Assembly (NCBI GenBank): GCA_036752905.1
Contig: DAIORT010000009.1
Location: 16,954 to 80,953 of the forward strand
DNA from: UBA4877 sp002399345
GTDB taxonomy: Bacteria > Bacillota > Thermoanaerobacteria > Thermoanaerobacterales > UBA4877
Reading direction: 5' to 3'
DNA length: 64,000 nt
A model generated the notes under the pieces. It saw only the letters and a list, made by a program, of their open reading frames with translations, had not been told where the DNA came from and did not search any database. This document shows, in pieces, positions 26,266-34,543 of the stretch. The stretch's first letter is position 1. Every line of letters begins with the position of its first letter. Position numbers and translations under genes: made by a program.

Positions 26266-27693
26266 CTATTTCGCCATAGCAGGAATCTGACAAACCCATG
26301 AATTATCCTCATCGTTGATATATCCGGTAAATCGATAGACAGGCTGATAAAATCCTTTTGTATCGTAAACGTAATCGAGCTTACATTCTTGTATCCAAAG
26401 GGTATCTCCTTTATAGAAGGGTACATATTGTTCAAAGTTTCCATCTTCAACCTGTCCAAAAGCCGCTTTGGGAGAAATAATTTCTTCTGTTGCCACATAT
26501 TTATTCCAATTGACTCCGTAATGCATGGAAGCAAGTTCCATATTGTTATCGAACTGCATTAAGATAGAGCCGGATGTAAATGCGGTCTTGGCAATCGACA
26601 GGTCATTATCGTCCGGCACGTCCCATCGAAGCGTATCATTGTTTTGTATACTAAAAATAGCAGTATCAGGAAGCAGTCCACTTTTCCTTAGCCAGTTTTT
26701 ATATAAGTCTCCATAACTTTTCGCTACTTCTTTTGTCAATGTGGCGGTATGTCGCCATGTTGTGTAGCTCCATTGCCCCGATCTAAAAAAGAAGTCGAGC
26801 TGAACATCCTCACTGTTAGAACTTTTGCCAGTGTAAACACGGTTTTCGCCCTCCCGTCGTTGAACACCAGAAAAGGTGACATCTTCCGATTCGGAAACCC
26901 GATCTATAATTTGTTCTATATAATCCTGATCCTCCGCACAGGTATTTTTGTATATGGAGGCCGTGGCCGGTTGATCTGATAAGGAAAGGTCGGTGATAAT
27001 TTGAATCCTTGACATATCCTGCTTTACCGCAGGAAGTATAGACATATTTCCATAAGGCTGCCGCTCATAGGCCAAAGATACGAAGCCTATTATCATTCCA
27101 ATAATACATGGGAATATCAGAACTTTAACAATGGGAACAAAGTGGACACGCTTTTCCCTAATAACGGAAAGCACTGCCATTATACAAAAATATCCAAACA
27201 GGCTTCCAATACAGTTATGAAGCAAATCATCAAGTTCAAAAATCCCTGTTCCTGTTAATAATTGTATGATTTCAATACTGACAGTCAAACCAATAGATAC
27301 GAGAAGAATTACATTGAGCTTTTCTGCTTTCTTCCAGAGAAGTGGTAATAAAAATCCCAACGGTGTAAACATCAGCATATTGAAAATAATAAGCTGCAAT
27401 TCGCTGATTGACCACTTGTTCCATGCGTTGGCGTAAGTGCTGAAAACATCAGTATTAAAGCTGCCGGTAAAGTTTGCACCGCGGTTAAAGATGGTCAGTG
27501 CCAATACCAGCAACAACCAGCAAGACAAGAGAAACAGGATAACCCACTGTGTTTTCGACATACCCCTTTGGCCATGAAACACCTTTTTATATATTATATA
27601 GCATACAAAAAAACTAAGAGCTAATAGAAGACCACCAATTAGTGCAAACACACTCCACCGAAGTAATGCTTGAAAAATTGTAATAATATCCAT
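26266..27693 (-). CDS. VanZ-family membrane protein with long C-terminal domain
   Basis: A 475-residue product. The N-terminal 200 residues contain about five membrane segments and the VanZ family blocks (NMLMFTPLGFLLPLLW, then SIEIIQLLTGTGIFELDDLLHN). VanZ itself gives low-level teicoplanin resistance; most homologues are uncharacterised. The remaining 250 or so residues form a predicted extracytoplasmic domain, rich in Trp/Tyr/Asp, which I do not recognise. VanZ is normally about 160-200 residues, so this is a fusion or a larger subfamily. The start is the ATG at 27693 after GGAGG. It sits alone between sparsely coding stretches beside the tRNA array. Confidence 0.8.
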   Translation of the reverse strand: MDIITIFQALLRWSVFALIGGLLLALSFFVCYIIYKKVFHGQRGMSKTQWVILFLLSCWLLLVLALTIFNRGANFTGSFNTDVFSTYANAWNKWSISELQLIIFNMLMFTPLGFLLPLLWKKAEKLNVILLVSIGLTVSIEIIQLLTGTGIFELDDLLHNCIGSLFGYFCIMAVLSVIREKRVHFVPIVKVLIFPCIIGMIIGFVSLAYERQPYGNMSILPAVKQDMSRIQIITDLSLSDQPATASIYKNTCAEDQDYIEQIIDRVSESEDVTFSGVQRREGENRVYTGKSSNSEDVQLDFFFRSGQWSYTTWRHTATLTKEVAKSYGDLYKNWLRKSGLLPDTAIFSIQNNDTLRWDVPDDNDLSIAKTAFTSGSILMQFDNNMELASMHYGVNWNKYVATEEIISPKAAFGQVEDGNFEQYVPFYKGDTLWIQECKLDYVYDTKGFYQPVYRFTGYINDEDNSWVCQIPAMAK

Positions 27694-27960
27694 AAAATAT
27701 CCTCCATTTTTATACTGTATTTGAAAGCAATACATAACACATTATTATTTTACTAAATACAACAACTATATTTCTGATTTATCGCATAAGAAATTATTAA
27801 GATCTTCTTAAAAATGCGGTTTGCTTGGATATCTTTATCCCTTACCAAGAATCGTTGGTCACCGTTTTGCGGGCGTTTTTTATTCCGGATTGCTTTTCAG
27901 AGCAATCTTATATAGATTGAGAAACCACCCATTCTTGTTAAAAAGTAGGGTGCATCTATA
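27694..27960. other. Region upstream of vanZ-like gene with inverted repeats, no gene
   Basis: The stretch holds several inverted repeats: ACCAA/TTGGT near 27843, GATTGC/GCAATC near 27890-27908, and an imperfect hairpin 27908-27963 (TTATATAGAT paired with ATCTATATAA, with CACCC/GGGTG inside). No reading frame is convincing on either strand. The clustered repeats could be a decayed mobile-element end, but no transposase remnant was identified. Confidence 0.4.
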
Positions 27961-28001
27961 TAAAAAGCGAGGGCCTTGAATGTAAAATTCAAGACCCTCG
28001 C
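27961..28001 (-). terminator. Terminator of the tRNA array
   Basis: On the minus strand GCGAGGGTCTTGAAT pairs with ATTCAAGGCCCTCGC (one mismatch) around a short loop and is followed by TTTTTATAT. It lies 58 bases after the last tRNA (Leu-CAG). Confidence 0.9.
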
Positions 28002-28058
28002 AATATCGAATAAATAATGGCCTTTAGCCCTATATTTATCTATTTTAATCTAATCTTA

Positions 28059-28147
28059 TGGTGCGGAAAGGGGGATTTGAACCCCCATGAGAGTAATTTC
28101 TCACTAGAACCTGAATCTAGCGCGTCTGCCTGTTCCGCCACTTCCGC
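28059..28147 (-). tRNA. tRNA-Leu (anticodon CAG)
   Basis: An 89-base cloverleaf with a long variable arm. The acceptor is GCGGAAG, the anticodon loop ATTCAGG gives CAG, and CCA is encoded. It is the last gene of the nine-tRNA array. Confidence 0.95.
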
Positions 28148-28154
28148 AAAATAT

Positions 28155-28231
28155 TGGTGCGCCATCAGGGATTCGAACCCTGGACACCCTGATTAAGAGT
28201 CAGGTGCTCTAGCCGACTGAGCTAATGGCGC
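28155..28231 (-). tRNA. tRNA-Lys (anticodon CTT)
   Basis: A 77-base cloverleaf with acceptor GCGCCAT and anticodon loop CTCTTAA (CTT). The T-arm reads GGTTCGAATCC and CCA is encoded. A second Lys tRNA (TTT) lies in the same array. Confidence 0.95.
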
Positions 28232-28240
28232 ATATATTGA

Positions 28241-28312
28241 CTGGGATGGCAGGATTCGAACCTGCGGGTGCCAGATCCAAATTCTGGAGCCTTACCGCTT
28301 GGCTACATCCCA
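28241..28312 (-). tRNA. tRNA-Gln (anticodon TTG), CCA not encoded
   Basis: A 72-base cloverleaf without CCA. The acceptor is TGGGATG/CATCCCA, and the anticodon loop ATTTGGA gives TTG. After the discriminator G the genome reads TCA instead of CCA, so the 3' end must be made by CCA-adding enzyme, unlike its neighbours. Confidence 0.93.
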
Positions 28313-28326
28313 ATATATTCATTTAA

Positions 28327-28400
28327 TGGAGCGGGTGAAGGGAATCGGACCCTCGCGACCAGCTTGGAGGGCTGGGACTCTACCACTGAGCTACACCCGC
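28327..28400 (-). tRNA. tRNA-Gly (anticodon TCC)
   Basis: A 74-base cloverleaf with acceptor GCGGGTG, anticodon loop CCTCCAA (TCC) and encoded CCA. The T-arm reads GGGTCCGATTCCC, slightly unusual in the loop (TCCGATT). Confidence 0.93.
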
Positions 28401-28415
28401 ATTTATATTAAAAAC

Positions 28416-28490
28416 TGGAGCGGATGATGAGATTCGAACTCACGACCCTCGCCATGGCAAGGCGATGCTCTACCACTGAGCCACATCCGC
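28416..28490 (-). tRNA. tRNA-Gly (anticodon GCC)
   Basis: A 75-base cloverleaf with acceptor GCGGATG, anticodon loop TTGCCAT (GCC), discriminator T and encoded CCA. It complements the TCC isoacceptor next to it. Confidence 0.95.
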
Positions 28491-28496
28491 ATATCC

Positions 28497-28581
28497 TGGT
28501 GCGGGAGAAGGGACTTGAACCCCCACGCCAAGTGGCACAAGATCCTAAGTCTTGCGCGTCTGCCAGTTCCGCCACTCCCGC
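28497..28581 (-). tRNA. tRNA-Leu (anticodon TAG)
   Basis: An 85-base cloverleaf with a long variable arm, acceptor GCGGGAG, anticodon loop ACTTAGG (TAG) and encoded CCA. Confidence 0.95.
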
Positions 28582-28587
28582 AAATAA

Positions 28588-28664
28588 TGGTGACCCATCC
28601 GCGATTCGAACGCGGGACACCCTGCTTAAAAGGCAGGTGCTCTAACCGTCTGAGCTAATGGGTC
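28588..28664 (-). tRNA. tRNA-Lys (anticodon TTT)
   Basis: A 77-base cloverleaf with acceptor GACCCAT, anticodon loop CTTTTAA (TTT) and encoded CCA. Confidence 0.95.
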
Positions 28665-28679
28665 ATATCTAATATCTAA

Positions 28680-28757
28680 TGGGGTGGGTAGTGGGGCTCG
28701 AACCCACGACCTCCAGGGCCACAACCTGGCGCTCTAGCCAACTGAACTACACCCACC
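28680..28757 (-). tRNA. tRNA-His (anticodon GTG)
   Basis: A 78-base gene including the histidine-specific extra 5' G (position -1) facing the discriminator C. The anticodon loop TTGTGGC gives GTG, and CCA is encoded. Confidence 0.95.
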
Positions 28758-28762
28758 AAGAA

Positions 28763-28839
28763 TGGTGCGCCTGGGGGGACTCGAACTCCCGACACACGGA
28801 TTAGAAGTCCGTTGCTCTATCCAACTGAGCTACAGGCAC
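28763..28839 (-). tRNA. tRNA-Arg (anticodon TCT)
   Basis: A 77-base cloverleaf with acceptor GTGCCTG, anticodon loop CTTCTAA (TCT, reading AGA) and encoded CCA. It is the first gene of the array, directly downstream of a consensus promoter. Confidence 0.95.
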
Positions 28840-28870
28840 CTACACTAAGCAGCACCGCTGACATTTATTA

Positions 28871-28899
28871 ATTATAGCAGCTGCTTTTATCTTTGTCAA
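28871..28899 (-). promoter_or_regulatory. Consensus sigma-A promoter of the tRNA array
   Basis: On the minus strand TTGACA (28894-28899) is followed by exactly 17 bases and TATAAT (28871-28876), a perfect consensus, about 25 bases ahead of tRNA-Arg. It lies just beyond the yfcE stop codon. Confidence 0.93.
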
Positions 28900-28914
28900 T
28901 TTTTTTTTACCCAG

Positions 28915-29415
28915 TTAATTAACGGACCGCATAAATTTATTCATTGTAACAAGTCTGGTCTGTAAACTGCCATTGTCTGTAGTCATAAGAGCAAACGATG
29001 GACTGCTGCCTTGTTTAGGTAAAGAAGTACTACCTGGATTCACAAGTACGGTGCCACCTTTTTTTAATATTATCGGGTAATGGCTATGGCCGAATAAAGC
29101 AGCATCCGCACCTATTTCCTTAGCTCTTATATATATGTCGTCATAATCATATTTTACATTATATTTGTGCCCATGGGTCATAAAAATCTTTTTACCATCA
29201 AGAAGCAATACCCTTTCCTCCGGCATGCTTTCAGTCTGGTCGCAGTTACCCTTTACAGCAACTACAGGTACATTCTTAAGTGCGTTTCTTATATCCTCCG
29301 CATCACTTGTATTGTCACCAAGATGCAGTACAATATCCACTTCTCCCATCAGCTTAAGCGCTTGCTCTATTCTGCTCCATAACCTGTGTGTATCAGAAAT
29401 TATGCCTATACGCAT
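28915..29415 (-). CDS. YfcE/MJ0936-type metallophosphoesterase
   Basis: A 166-residue calcineurin-like phosphoesterase with all metal-binding motifs: ISDTH (residues 6-10), HLGDN, KGNCD, MTHGHKYN and GHSHYP. Family members hydrolyse phosphodiesters in vitro using Mn2+. The physiological substrate is usually unknown. It ends the group amidase - UPF0316 - rph - rdgB - yfcE, 26 bases after rdgB. The start ATG follows GGGGTG. Confidence 0.9.
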   Translation of the reverse strand: MRIGIISDTHRLWSRIEQALKLMGEVDIVLHLGDNTSDAEDIRNALKNVPVVAVKGNCDQTESMPEERVLLLDGKKIFMTHGHKYNVKYDYDDIYIRAKEIGADAALFGHSHYPIILKKGGTVLVNPGSTSLPKQGSSPSFALMTTDNGSLQTRLVTMNKFMRSVN

Positions 29416-29441
29416 TTTTTCACCCCTAAGTGCATTTGGTT

Positions 29442-30032
29442 TTAAGAATTCATCTTGATATTGCTGAGTAAGTTCTTAAGAGCTGCTGTCCTATGACTGA
29501 TTTCATTCTTTTTTCCCTCTGTCATTTCAGCAAAGGTAGACCTGGATTTAGGTACATAGAAAAATGGATCGTAACCAAAACCATTGCTGCCTTTCGGCCC
29601 ACTCAGTATGTATCCATTACACTCTCCGCTGCCATAACATATACTGTTTTCATCTTTCATAAGCACCATAGTGCAGACATACCGTGCCGTCCTTTTCTCT
29701 TTAGGCACGTCCTTTAGTTCACTAAGTAGCTTTTTGTTATTATCCTCATCAGTTGCATTTTCCCCGGCATACCTTGCTGAAAATATACCCGGACGGCCGT
29801 CCAAAGCATCAACCGCCAGTCCTGAATCATCTGCCAGAGTCGGTATATTTGTATGACCGTACACCTCATATGCCTTTTTTAATGCATTTTCCGCAAAACT
29901 GTTTCCGTCCTCAACAACATGTATATTAAGACCTATCTCTTTTAAGGATATTATCTCAATGCCATATGGATTAAGTATTTGTTTTATCTCTCTAAGCTTA
30001 TTTAAGTTATTTGTCGCTGCTATCCACTTCAT
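29442..30032 (-). CDS. rdgB: dITP/XTP pyrophosphatase (RdgB/HAM1)
   Basis: The enzyme removes non-canonical purine nucleotides (ITP, dITP, XTP) by hydrolysis to monophosphates. The 196-residue product has the N-terminal ATNNLNKLREI, the catalytic ADDSGL (about 67-72), GFGYDPFF and the C-terminal ISHRTAAL. The ATG at 30032 is chosen because AGGTGAT precedes it by seven bases. It begins inside the end of rph, so the two are translationally coupled, as in many Firmicutes. Confidence 0.95.
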   Translation of the reverse strand: MKWIAATNNLNKLREIKQILNPYGIEIISLKEIGLNIHVVEDGNSFAENALKKAYEVYGHTNIPTLADDSGLAVDALDGRPGIFSARYAGENATDEDNNKKLLSELKDVPKEKRTARYVCTMVLMKDENSICYGSGECNGYILSGPKGSNGFGYDPFFYVPKSRSTFAEMTEGKKNEISHRTAALKNLLSNIKMNS

Positions 30033-30780
30033 CTTCAGTATCACCTATCTTTGATGATATATTACCTAAAGCTTGCTTTTGCAACTCAATCAGCTGCATA
30101 ATCCCTTTATCCGCCAGGGTATAGAGAGCCTCCATATCATCCCTTGAAAACGGCCCTCCTTCACCGGTACCCTGAACCTCTATATATTCACCTTTATCAG
30201 TCATTACGACATTCATGTCTATAAGAGCGGAAGAGTCTTCCACATAACACAAATCAAGCATTCGCTCTCCATTAACTATACCCACACTTGTAGCTGCTGC
30301 ATAATTTTTAAGAGGCATATGTTTCAGAGTTTTTTTCCCTATCATGGTGTTGAATGCCAGAGCCAGTGCTACAAAAGATCCGGTAATAGATGCCGTTCTC
30401 GTACCACCGTCAGCCTGTATTACATCACAATCAATCCATGCGGTTCTCTCTCCCATCGCTTTTAAATCCACAACCGACCGTAAAGATCGGCCTATAAGCC
30501 TCTGTATCTCTTGAGTTCTGCCGTTTAGATGTCCCTTATTGACATCTCTTGGCGTTCTTTGCTTAGTAGACCTCGGCAAAAGAGAATACTCACCTGTCAC
30601 CCAACCCTTGCCCCTTCCACGCAAAAAAGGCGGTACTCTGTCTTCTATGCTTGCCGCACATAAGACCTTTGTATCACCAAGCTCTATAAATGCAGAACCC
30701 TCCGCATATTTCAATACGTTAGGTGTTATCCTTACAGACCTCATTTCAGCATTCTGTCTGTTATCTATCCTGATTGTCAT
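30007..30780 (-). CDS. rph: Ribonuclease PH
   Basis: RNase PH is a phosphorolytic exoribonuclease that trims the 3' ends of tRNA precursors. The 257-residue product begins with an R-x-D-x-R pattern (IRIDNRQ), then shows the GKGWVTGEYSLLPRST segment and the phosphate-binding region DVIQADGGTRTASITG. It overlaps rdgB by 26 bases. A tRNA-processing enzyme just upstream of a nine-tRNA array is noteworthy, but may be coincidence. Confidence 0.96.
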   Translation of the reverse strand: MTIRIDNRQNAEMRSVRITPNVLKYAEGSAFIELGDTKVLCAASIEDRVPPFLRGRGKGWVTGEYSLLPRSTKQRTPRDVNKGHLNGRTQEIQRLIGRSLRSVVDLKAMGERTAWIDCDVIQADGGTRTASITGSFVALALAFNTMIGKKTLKHMPLKNYAAATSVGIVNGERMLDLCYVEDSSALIDMNVVMTDKGEYIEVQGTGEGGPFSRDDMEALYTLADKGIMQLIELQKQALGNISSKIGDTEDEVDSSDK

Positions 30781-30801
30781 TTTATTTATCCTCTCTGAAA
30801 T

Positions 30802-31326
30802 TTATTTTTTGTCAGTAATGTTTCTTAAATAGCCTCCCCTTATGTCTCTGGTATCTAGGACAGTTATAAAAGCATGACCGTCTTTTTCCTTAAAATATTT
30901 ATATATATTAGGTAAATCCTTCCGGTTGGCAGATATAATAAATACCTCCCTCGGTCCATCCTTTCCCATTCCGTTTATTACGGTAACACCATACCCCATA
31001 TTGCGCAAGTCTATAGCTATATTGTCAATTCTAGAAGGTATGACCTGCAACATTATGGTTCCTATAGCGATTTTGTCCTCAATCAAACTTCCTATGTAGT
31101 TACCACTGGAAAAACCTACGGCATAGGCTACAATATTCGGTATACTGTTTATATTAGACATGACCTTGCTTAAAGCAAGCACATATACCGTTGCCTCAAG
31201 AAGTCCTATTCCGGCTGCTATCTTCCTTTTACCTTTAACCAACATAAGGGTTCGAATGGTAGAACAAGAAACATCGACTATCCTCGCGAAAGCTATTAAA
31301 AAACAATTCAAAATTGTTATCCACAT
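30802..31326 (-). CDS. UPF0316 membrane protein (DUF5698/DUF2179)
   Basis: A 174-residue protein with three N-terminal membrane helices (about residues 1-85, including ARIVDVSCSTIRTLMLVKG), followed by a soluble DUF2179-like domain. This is the layout of the UPF0316 family (Bacillus YebE-type). The family function is not established. DUF2179 domains resemble small ligand-binding or PII-like folds. It lies 21 bases ahead of rph and 74 bases after the amidase gene. Confidence 0.82.
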   Translation of the reverse strand: MWITILNCFLIAFARIVDVSCSTIRTLMLVKGKRKIAAGIGLLEATVYVLALSKVMSNINSIPNIVAYAVGFSSGNYIGSLIEDKIAIGTIMLQVIPSRIDNIAIDLRNMGYGVTVINGMGKDGPREVFIISANRKDLPNIYKYFKEKDGHAFITVLDTRDIRGGYLRNITDKK

Positions 31327-31400
31327 TTAACAGCCCCCCTTAATCCCATCCCTAATTATTTTATCAGATCAGACATAAATAAAAAAGAGAGGAGGAAAAA

Positions 31401-32801
31401 TTAATCCCCCTCATTAAAATAATTTTCTATTCCGTCAAATATTGCTTTAGCCATCTTATTTTTAAATTCTTTATTTCTTAATTTATTTGCGTCATTAGGA
31501 TTGGTTAAAAATGCTGTTTCAACAATAACTGCAGGCATTTTGGTATGTTTTAATACTATCAGATTAGGTCTCGGAATAATTCCTCTGTCCGTAGGCCCTA
31601 TTTCTCTCATTATAGAGTCATGTATGCACTGAGCTAATTCCTTGCTCTGCTCTTTTGGATAATACAACACCTCTGTGCCATTAACTGCAGTATTATTGGT
31701 AAAGGCATTACTATGTATGCTTACAAATATATCGGCATTCAGATTATTTGCCATAGCAGCCCTGTCCATGTTTTCCGGGTAACTATCATTTGTCCTGGTC
31801 ATGTGTGTCTCGTAACCTGCATTTTGGAGTAAATTGTTAAGTTTCAAAGCAATATCAAGATTTACATCTTTCTCCTTTAATCCGTCGGCAGACGATGCAC
31901 CCGGATCCTTACCACCGTGTCCGGCATCTACTACGATAACATGGTTGTTACTGTTGCCATTACCATTGCTGCCAGGTTTATCAGGCGTTTCGTCAGGTAT
32001 AATATATAGATAGAGCCTGTCTGCAGCCTTCTCTACTTTGTAGTCTGCCTTTCCATCTAAATCAACTACTATTCTTACCGTATTTTTATCAAACTGGCTC
32101 CAGCGTATAGTTTTAATATTTTTATTCCGTATGCTTATGAAATTATTCCCATTGGGATTCTCTAGCAAAGCATCAGGAATGTCAAGGACAATACGATCAG
32201 GGTAACTCAGCTTAGAGGTATTATAGCGGACACTGCCCGTTTCTATCACTGCAGCATTTTTATTTTCATCATATGAAATATGTTTAACCATATCGTAATC
32301 TGTATGTTGCTGTGATTTTTCAATCGATACCGTGTGACTTGACTGATTCCAACCCACACGCATTGAAAATGCCTCTGCCACAAACCTTAATGGCACCATT
32401 GTTCGGTTATTTACTATCATAGCATTTGTATCTAATTTTACCGTTTTGCCATTTATCGTAGCCTCAGATTTTCCTACGGGAAGCTTAATATAATTACCCT
32501 TCCACGATATATGTACGATTTTGGATGTATTGTCCCATTTTACAGTAGCACCGACCCCTAAATTCTCGGTTATAATTCTTACAGGTGCCATTGTCCTGTT
32601 ATTAATTAGAACAGGTGGAACATCGGAATCAATAGTTTTCCCGTTAATCTTTATTGATATTGGCGGCCCATTATACCTGAAATTTTTACCATTGACAACC
32701 AGATTCTTTCCTGAAGAAGCTGCCATCGTACTGCGAATGGGTAGTATAATTCCCGAAGTTATTAATAAAAGCGCCAATATAATAGCAATTTTTCTTTGCA
32801 T
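31401..32801 (-). CDS. N-acetylmuramoyl-L-alanine amidase with stalk and AMIN domains
   Basis: The 466-residue exported protein has a signal peptide (residues 1-27), two copper-amine-oxidase N-like stalk repeats (about 50-160, each with a INNRT/VNNRT motif), an AMIN domain (about 170-270) and a zinc amidase_3 domain. The zinc ligands are His295 (DAGHGG), Glu310 and His363 (SIHSNAF), and the catalytic Glu428 lies in IVETAFLTN. It cleaves the amide bond between MurNAc and L-Ala in peptidoglycan. It is likely the first gene of the group ending with yfcE. Confidence 0.95.
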   Translation of the reverse strand: MQRKIAIILALLLITSGIILPIRSTMAASSGKNLVVNGKNFRYNGPPISIKINGKTIDSDVPPVLINNRTMAPVRIITENLGVGATVKWDNTSKIVHISWKGNYIKLPVGKSEATINGKTVKLDTNAMIVNNRTMVPLRFVAEAFSMRVGWNQSSHTVSIEKSQQHTDYDMVKHISYDENKNAAVIETGSVRYNTSKLSYPDRIVLDIPDALLENPNGNNFISIRNKNIKTIRWSQFDKNTVRIVVDLDGKADYKVEKAADRLYLYIIPDETPDKPGSNGNGNSNNHVIVVDAGHGGKDPGASSADGLKEKDVNLDIALKLNNLLQNAGYETHMTRTNDSYPENMDRAAMANNLNADIFVSIHSNAFTNNTAVNGTEVLYYPKEQSKELAQCIHDSIMREIGPTDRGIIPRPNLIVLKHTKMPAVIVETAFLTNPNDANKLRNKEFKNKMAKAIFDGIENYFNEGD

Positions 32802-32883
32802 TATGTCCCCCTTTCCCGCTTGAACCTTATAAAATTATACTTTATTAATATTACAAGTTTATTACATTGGTGTTACAAATAAG

Positions 32884-33876
32884 TTAAGTTGTTATTACCT
32901 TATATAATTCATCCGGTTTCGGCGGTTCAAGAGGGGATTTTACCGTACCACTTGTAATATACCTGCCTTTTTTAATCATTTTGCCAACAACAGTTGCTTT
33001 AATACCTTTCTTTTTTAGTTCATCAAGCAATAATTTTTTACCAGCTGTTGCAATTAATAAACAGCCGCTGGAAATCAACCGAAGCGGGTTTATATTAAGA
33101 TGGTCGCATATTGTTTTGGTCTCATCAGACAACGGTATTTTGTCACCATATACCTCTATACCCAGGCCGGATGATTCCGCCATTTCCCACAAGGCTCCGA
33201 GCACACCGCCTTCCGTAGCATCATGCATCCTGTCTGCACCGGCATCGGCTGCAATTGCACCTTCATTAAGTACGCTTATATCATTAATCATATCCTTTGC
33301 GGTTTGTATCACTTCAGGATCAATGGATTCTTTTAATTCATCTTCTTTTTCCCGTGCTATTATTGCTGTCCCTTCCAGGCCAGCAGTTTTAGTCATTATG
33401 ACATAGTCTCCGTTTTGTGCGGTAAGCATACTCATAACCTTATTCTTCCGGGCTTTGCCTATAGCCGTAGTGGATAGCACGGTACGCGTTACGGCTTTCG
33501 TTATTTCAGTATGTCCGCCCACTATATCAACATTAAGCTCAGACGAAGCTTTACCTGCCTGGCTCATTATATCGTGCAAATCGCTCTCCGTAGTGCCGGG
33601 GGGAGCCATGATGGTCAACATTAAACCGAGTGGTTCAACACCTGCGGCAATTACATCATTACACGCCACATGCACACCCAGCCATCCGATATCGGACGTC
33701 GTACCCGTTATCGGGTCTGTAGAAATAACACAAACATTCTCTCCAAAATCTATAACTCCGCAGTCCGAACCAACCTGTGGAAATACAAGAACCTCATCCC
33801 TTTTTATTCTGATATTCGAAAATATAATATCAGCTAGAAGCTCATTAGGTAATTTACCTGGCTCCAACATTTGCAT
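32884..33876 (-). CDS. AIR synthase / HypE-related protein
   Basis: A 330-residue protein of the PurM/HypE/SelD superfamily. It shows the early ATP-binding region (VGSDCGVIDFGENVCVISTD), the CNDVIAAGVEPLG segment, GGHTEIT (about 121-127) and the C-terminal ISSGCLLIA. It is not PurM in length or context, and it lacks the C-terminal PRIC-type cysteine that HypE needs for nitrile ligand synthesis. The substrate is unknown. It lies six bases after the ART-like gene, so the two are co-transcribed. Two start ATGs, at 33876 and 33870, are both compatible with AGGAGAGG. Confidence 0.82.
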   Translation of the reverse strand: MQMLEPGKLPNELLADIIFSNIRIKRDEVLVFPQVGSDCGVIDFGENVCVISTDPITGTTSDIGWLGVHVACNDVIAAGVEPLGLMLTIMAPPGTTESDLHDIMSQAGKASSELNVDIVGGHTEITKAVTRTVLSTTAIGKARKNKVMSMLTAQNGDYVIMTKTAGLEGTAIIAREKEDELKESIDPEVIQTAKDMINDISVLNEGAIAADAGADRMHDATEGGVLGALWEMAESSGLGIEVYGDKIPLSDETKTICDHLNINPLRLISSGCLLIATAGKKLLLDELKKKGIKATVVGKMIKKGRYITSGTVKSPLEPPKPDELYKVITT

Positions 33877-33882
33877 CCTCTC

Positions 33883-34464
33883 CTACCTGTATGTTTGATA
33901 AAATGCATCCATAGGTATTATTCTGTGATCCGTAACAATAGCTATTAAATTTATGTCCGCAGGTTTTATATCCTTCATTATTAGTACCTCTGCATCATAT
34001 TTGTCACCCACAGATTTCCGTTTCCCCAAATAATCCATAAGACACATTGAATTCAACCAATAATCTTCAGCAATTTCTTTACCCTTATTATAAAGGAAGT
34101 CATTCAATGATGCAAACTGGTGAATGGTTTTTAATACAAAGGGTTCATACAGGAAGTTGGCTGTGTTTTCGTTGGCTACCCAGCAGCAATCCGTATCTAC
34201 TTTTATAGACAGGATTGCACTGTGTGAATGCCAAATCTGGTTGTCTTTATAATTGAGACTGGCAAATAAAGCTCTTTTACGTACAACCCACTCCGGCACG
34301 TTCTCGGTGCGGTATATGTCCATGAACTCATGAAAGGACTGATATTTATCCTTATAACTCAATCTTTTGCTAAACCTGAGACCATCTTCAAATATGTATT
34401 TTAAGTCTGAAATGCAAACAATATGATATAACCTTTTTGTGTCGTTATAATCGGTAAAAAGCAA
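33883..34464 (-). CDS. Putative ART-fold protein, DarT/DUF4433-like
   Basis: A 193-residue soluble protein of uncertain family. The N-terminal LYHIV (His14), followed by LKYIFEDGL, and a late DAEVLI (Glu159) resemble the NAD-binding His and catalytic Glu regions of DarT-type (DUF4433) ADP-ribosyltransferases, which modify single-stranded DNA. The middle part does not match well, and no DarG macrodomain antitoxin is adjacent. The start is TTG at 34464 after GAGGTGG. A perfect nine-base inverted repeat covers the ribosome site. It lies six bases upstream of the AIR-synthase-like gene. The family call is tentative. Confidence 0.45.
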   Translation of the reverse strand: MLFTDYNDTKRLYHIVCISDLKYIFEDGLRFSKRLSYKDKYQSFHEFMDIYRTENVPEWVVRKRALFASLNYKDNQIWHSHSAILSIKVDTDCCWVANENTANFLYEPFVLKTIHQFASLNDFLYNKGKEIAEDYWLNSMCLMDYLGKRKSVGDKYDAEVLIMKDIKPADINLIAIVTDHRIIPMDAFYQTYR

Positions 34465-34496
34465 TTAAACCCACCTCGTTTGTATGATGGGTTTAA
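34465..34496 (-). promoter_or_regulatory. Hairpin over the ribosome site of the ART-like gene
   Basis: TTAAACCCA (34488-34496, read on the minus strand) pairs perfectly with TGGGTTTAA (34465-34473). The distal arm is part of GAGGTGGGTTTAA directly before the TTG start, so folding would hide the ribosome site. There is no T-run, so it is not a terminator. Confidence 0.65.
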
Positions 34497-34543
34497 AAGG
34501 AAAAACTTATTCATGATATTAATAAGATTAAAATTATATAATC

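Noticed and set aside
26184..26534. Minus-strand frame overlapping the 3' end of the vanZ-like gene
   Set aside because: It is out of frame with the well-supported longer gene and has no ribosome site.
28408..28645. Two short overlapping frames across the tRNA array
   Set aside because: They run through intact tRNA cloverleaves, and their Arg/Gly/Ser-rich translations are tRNA sequence read as protein.
32884..33876. HypE hydrogenase maturation protein
   Set aside because: The superfamily fits, but the protein lacks the essential C-terminal cysteine, and no hyp or hydrogenase genes are nearby.
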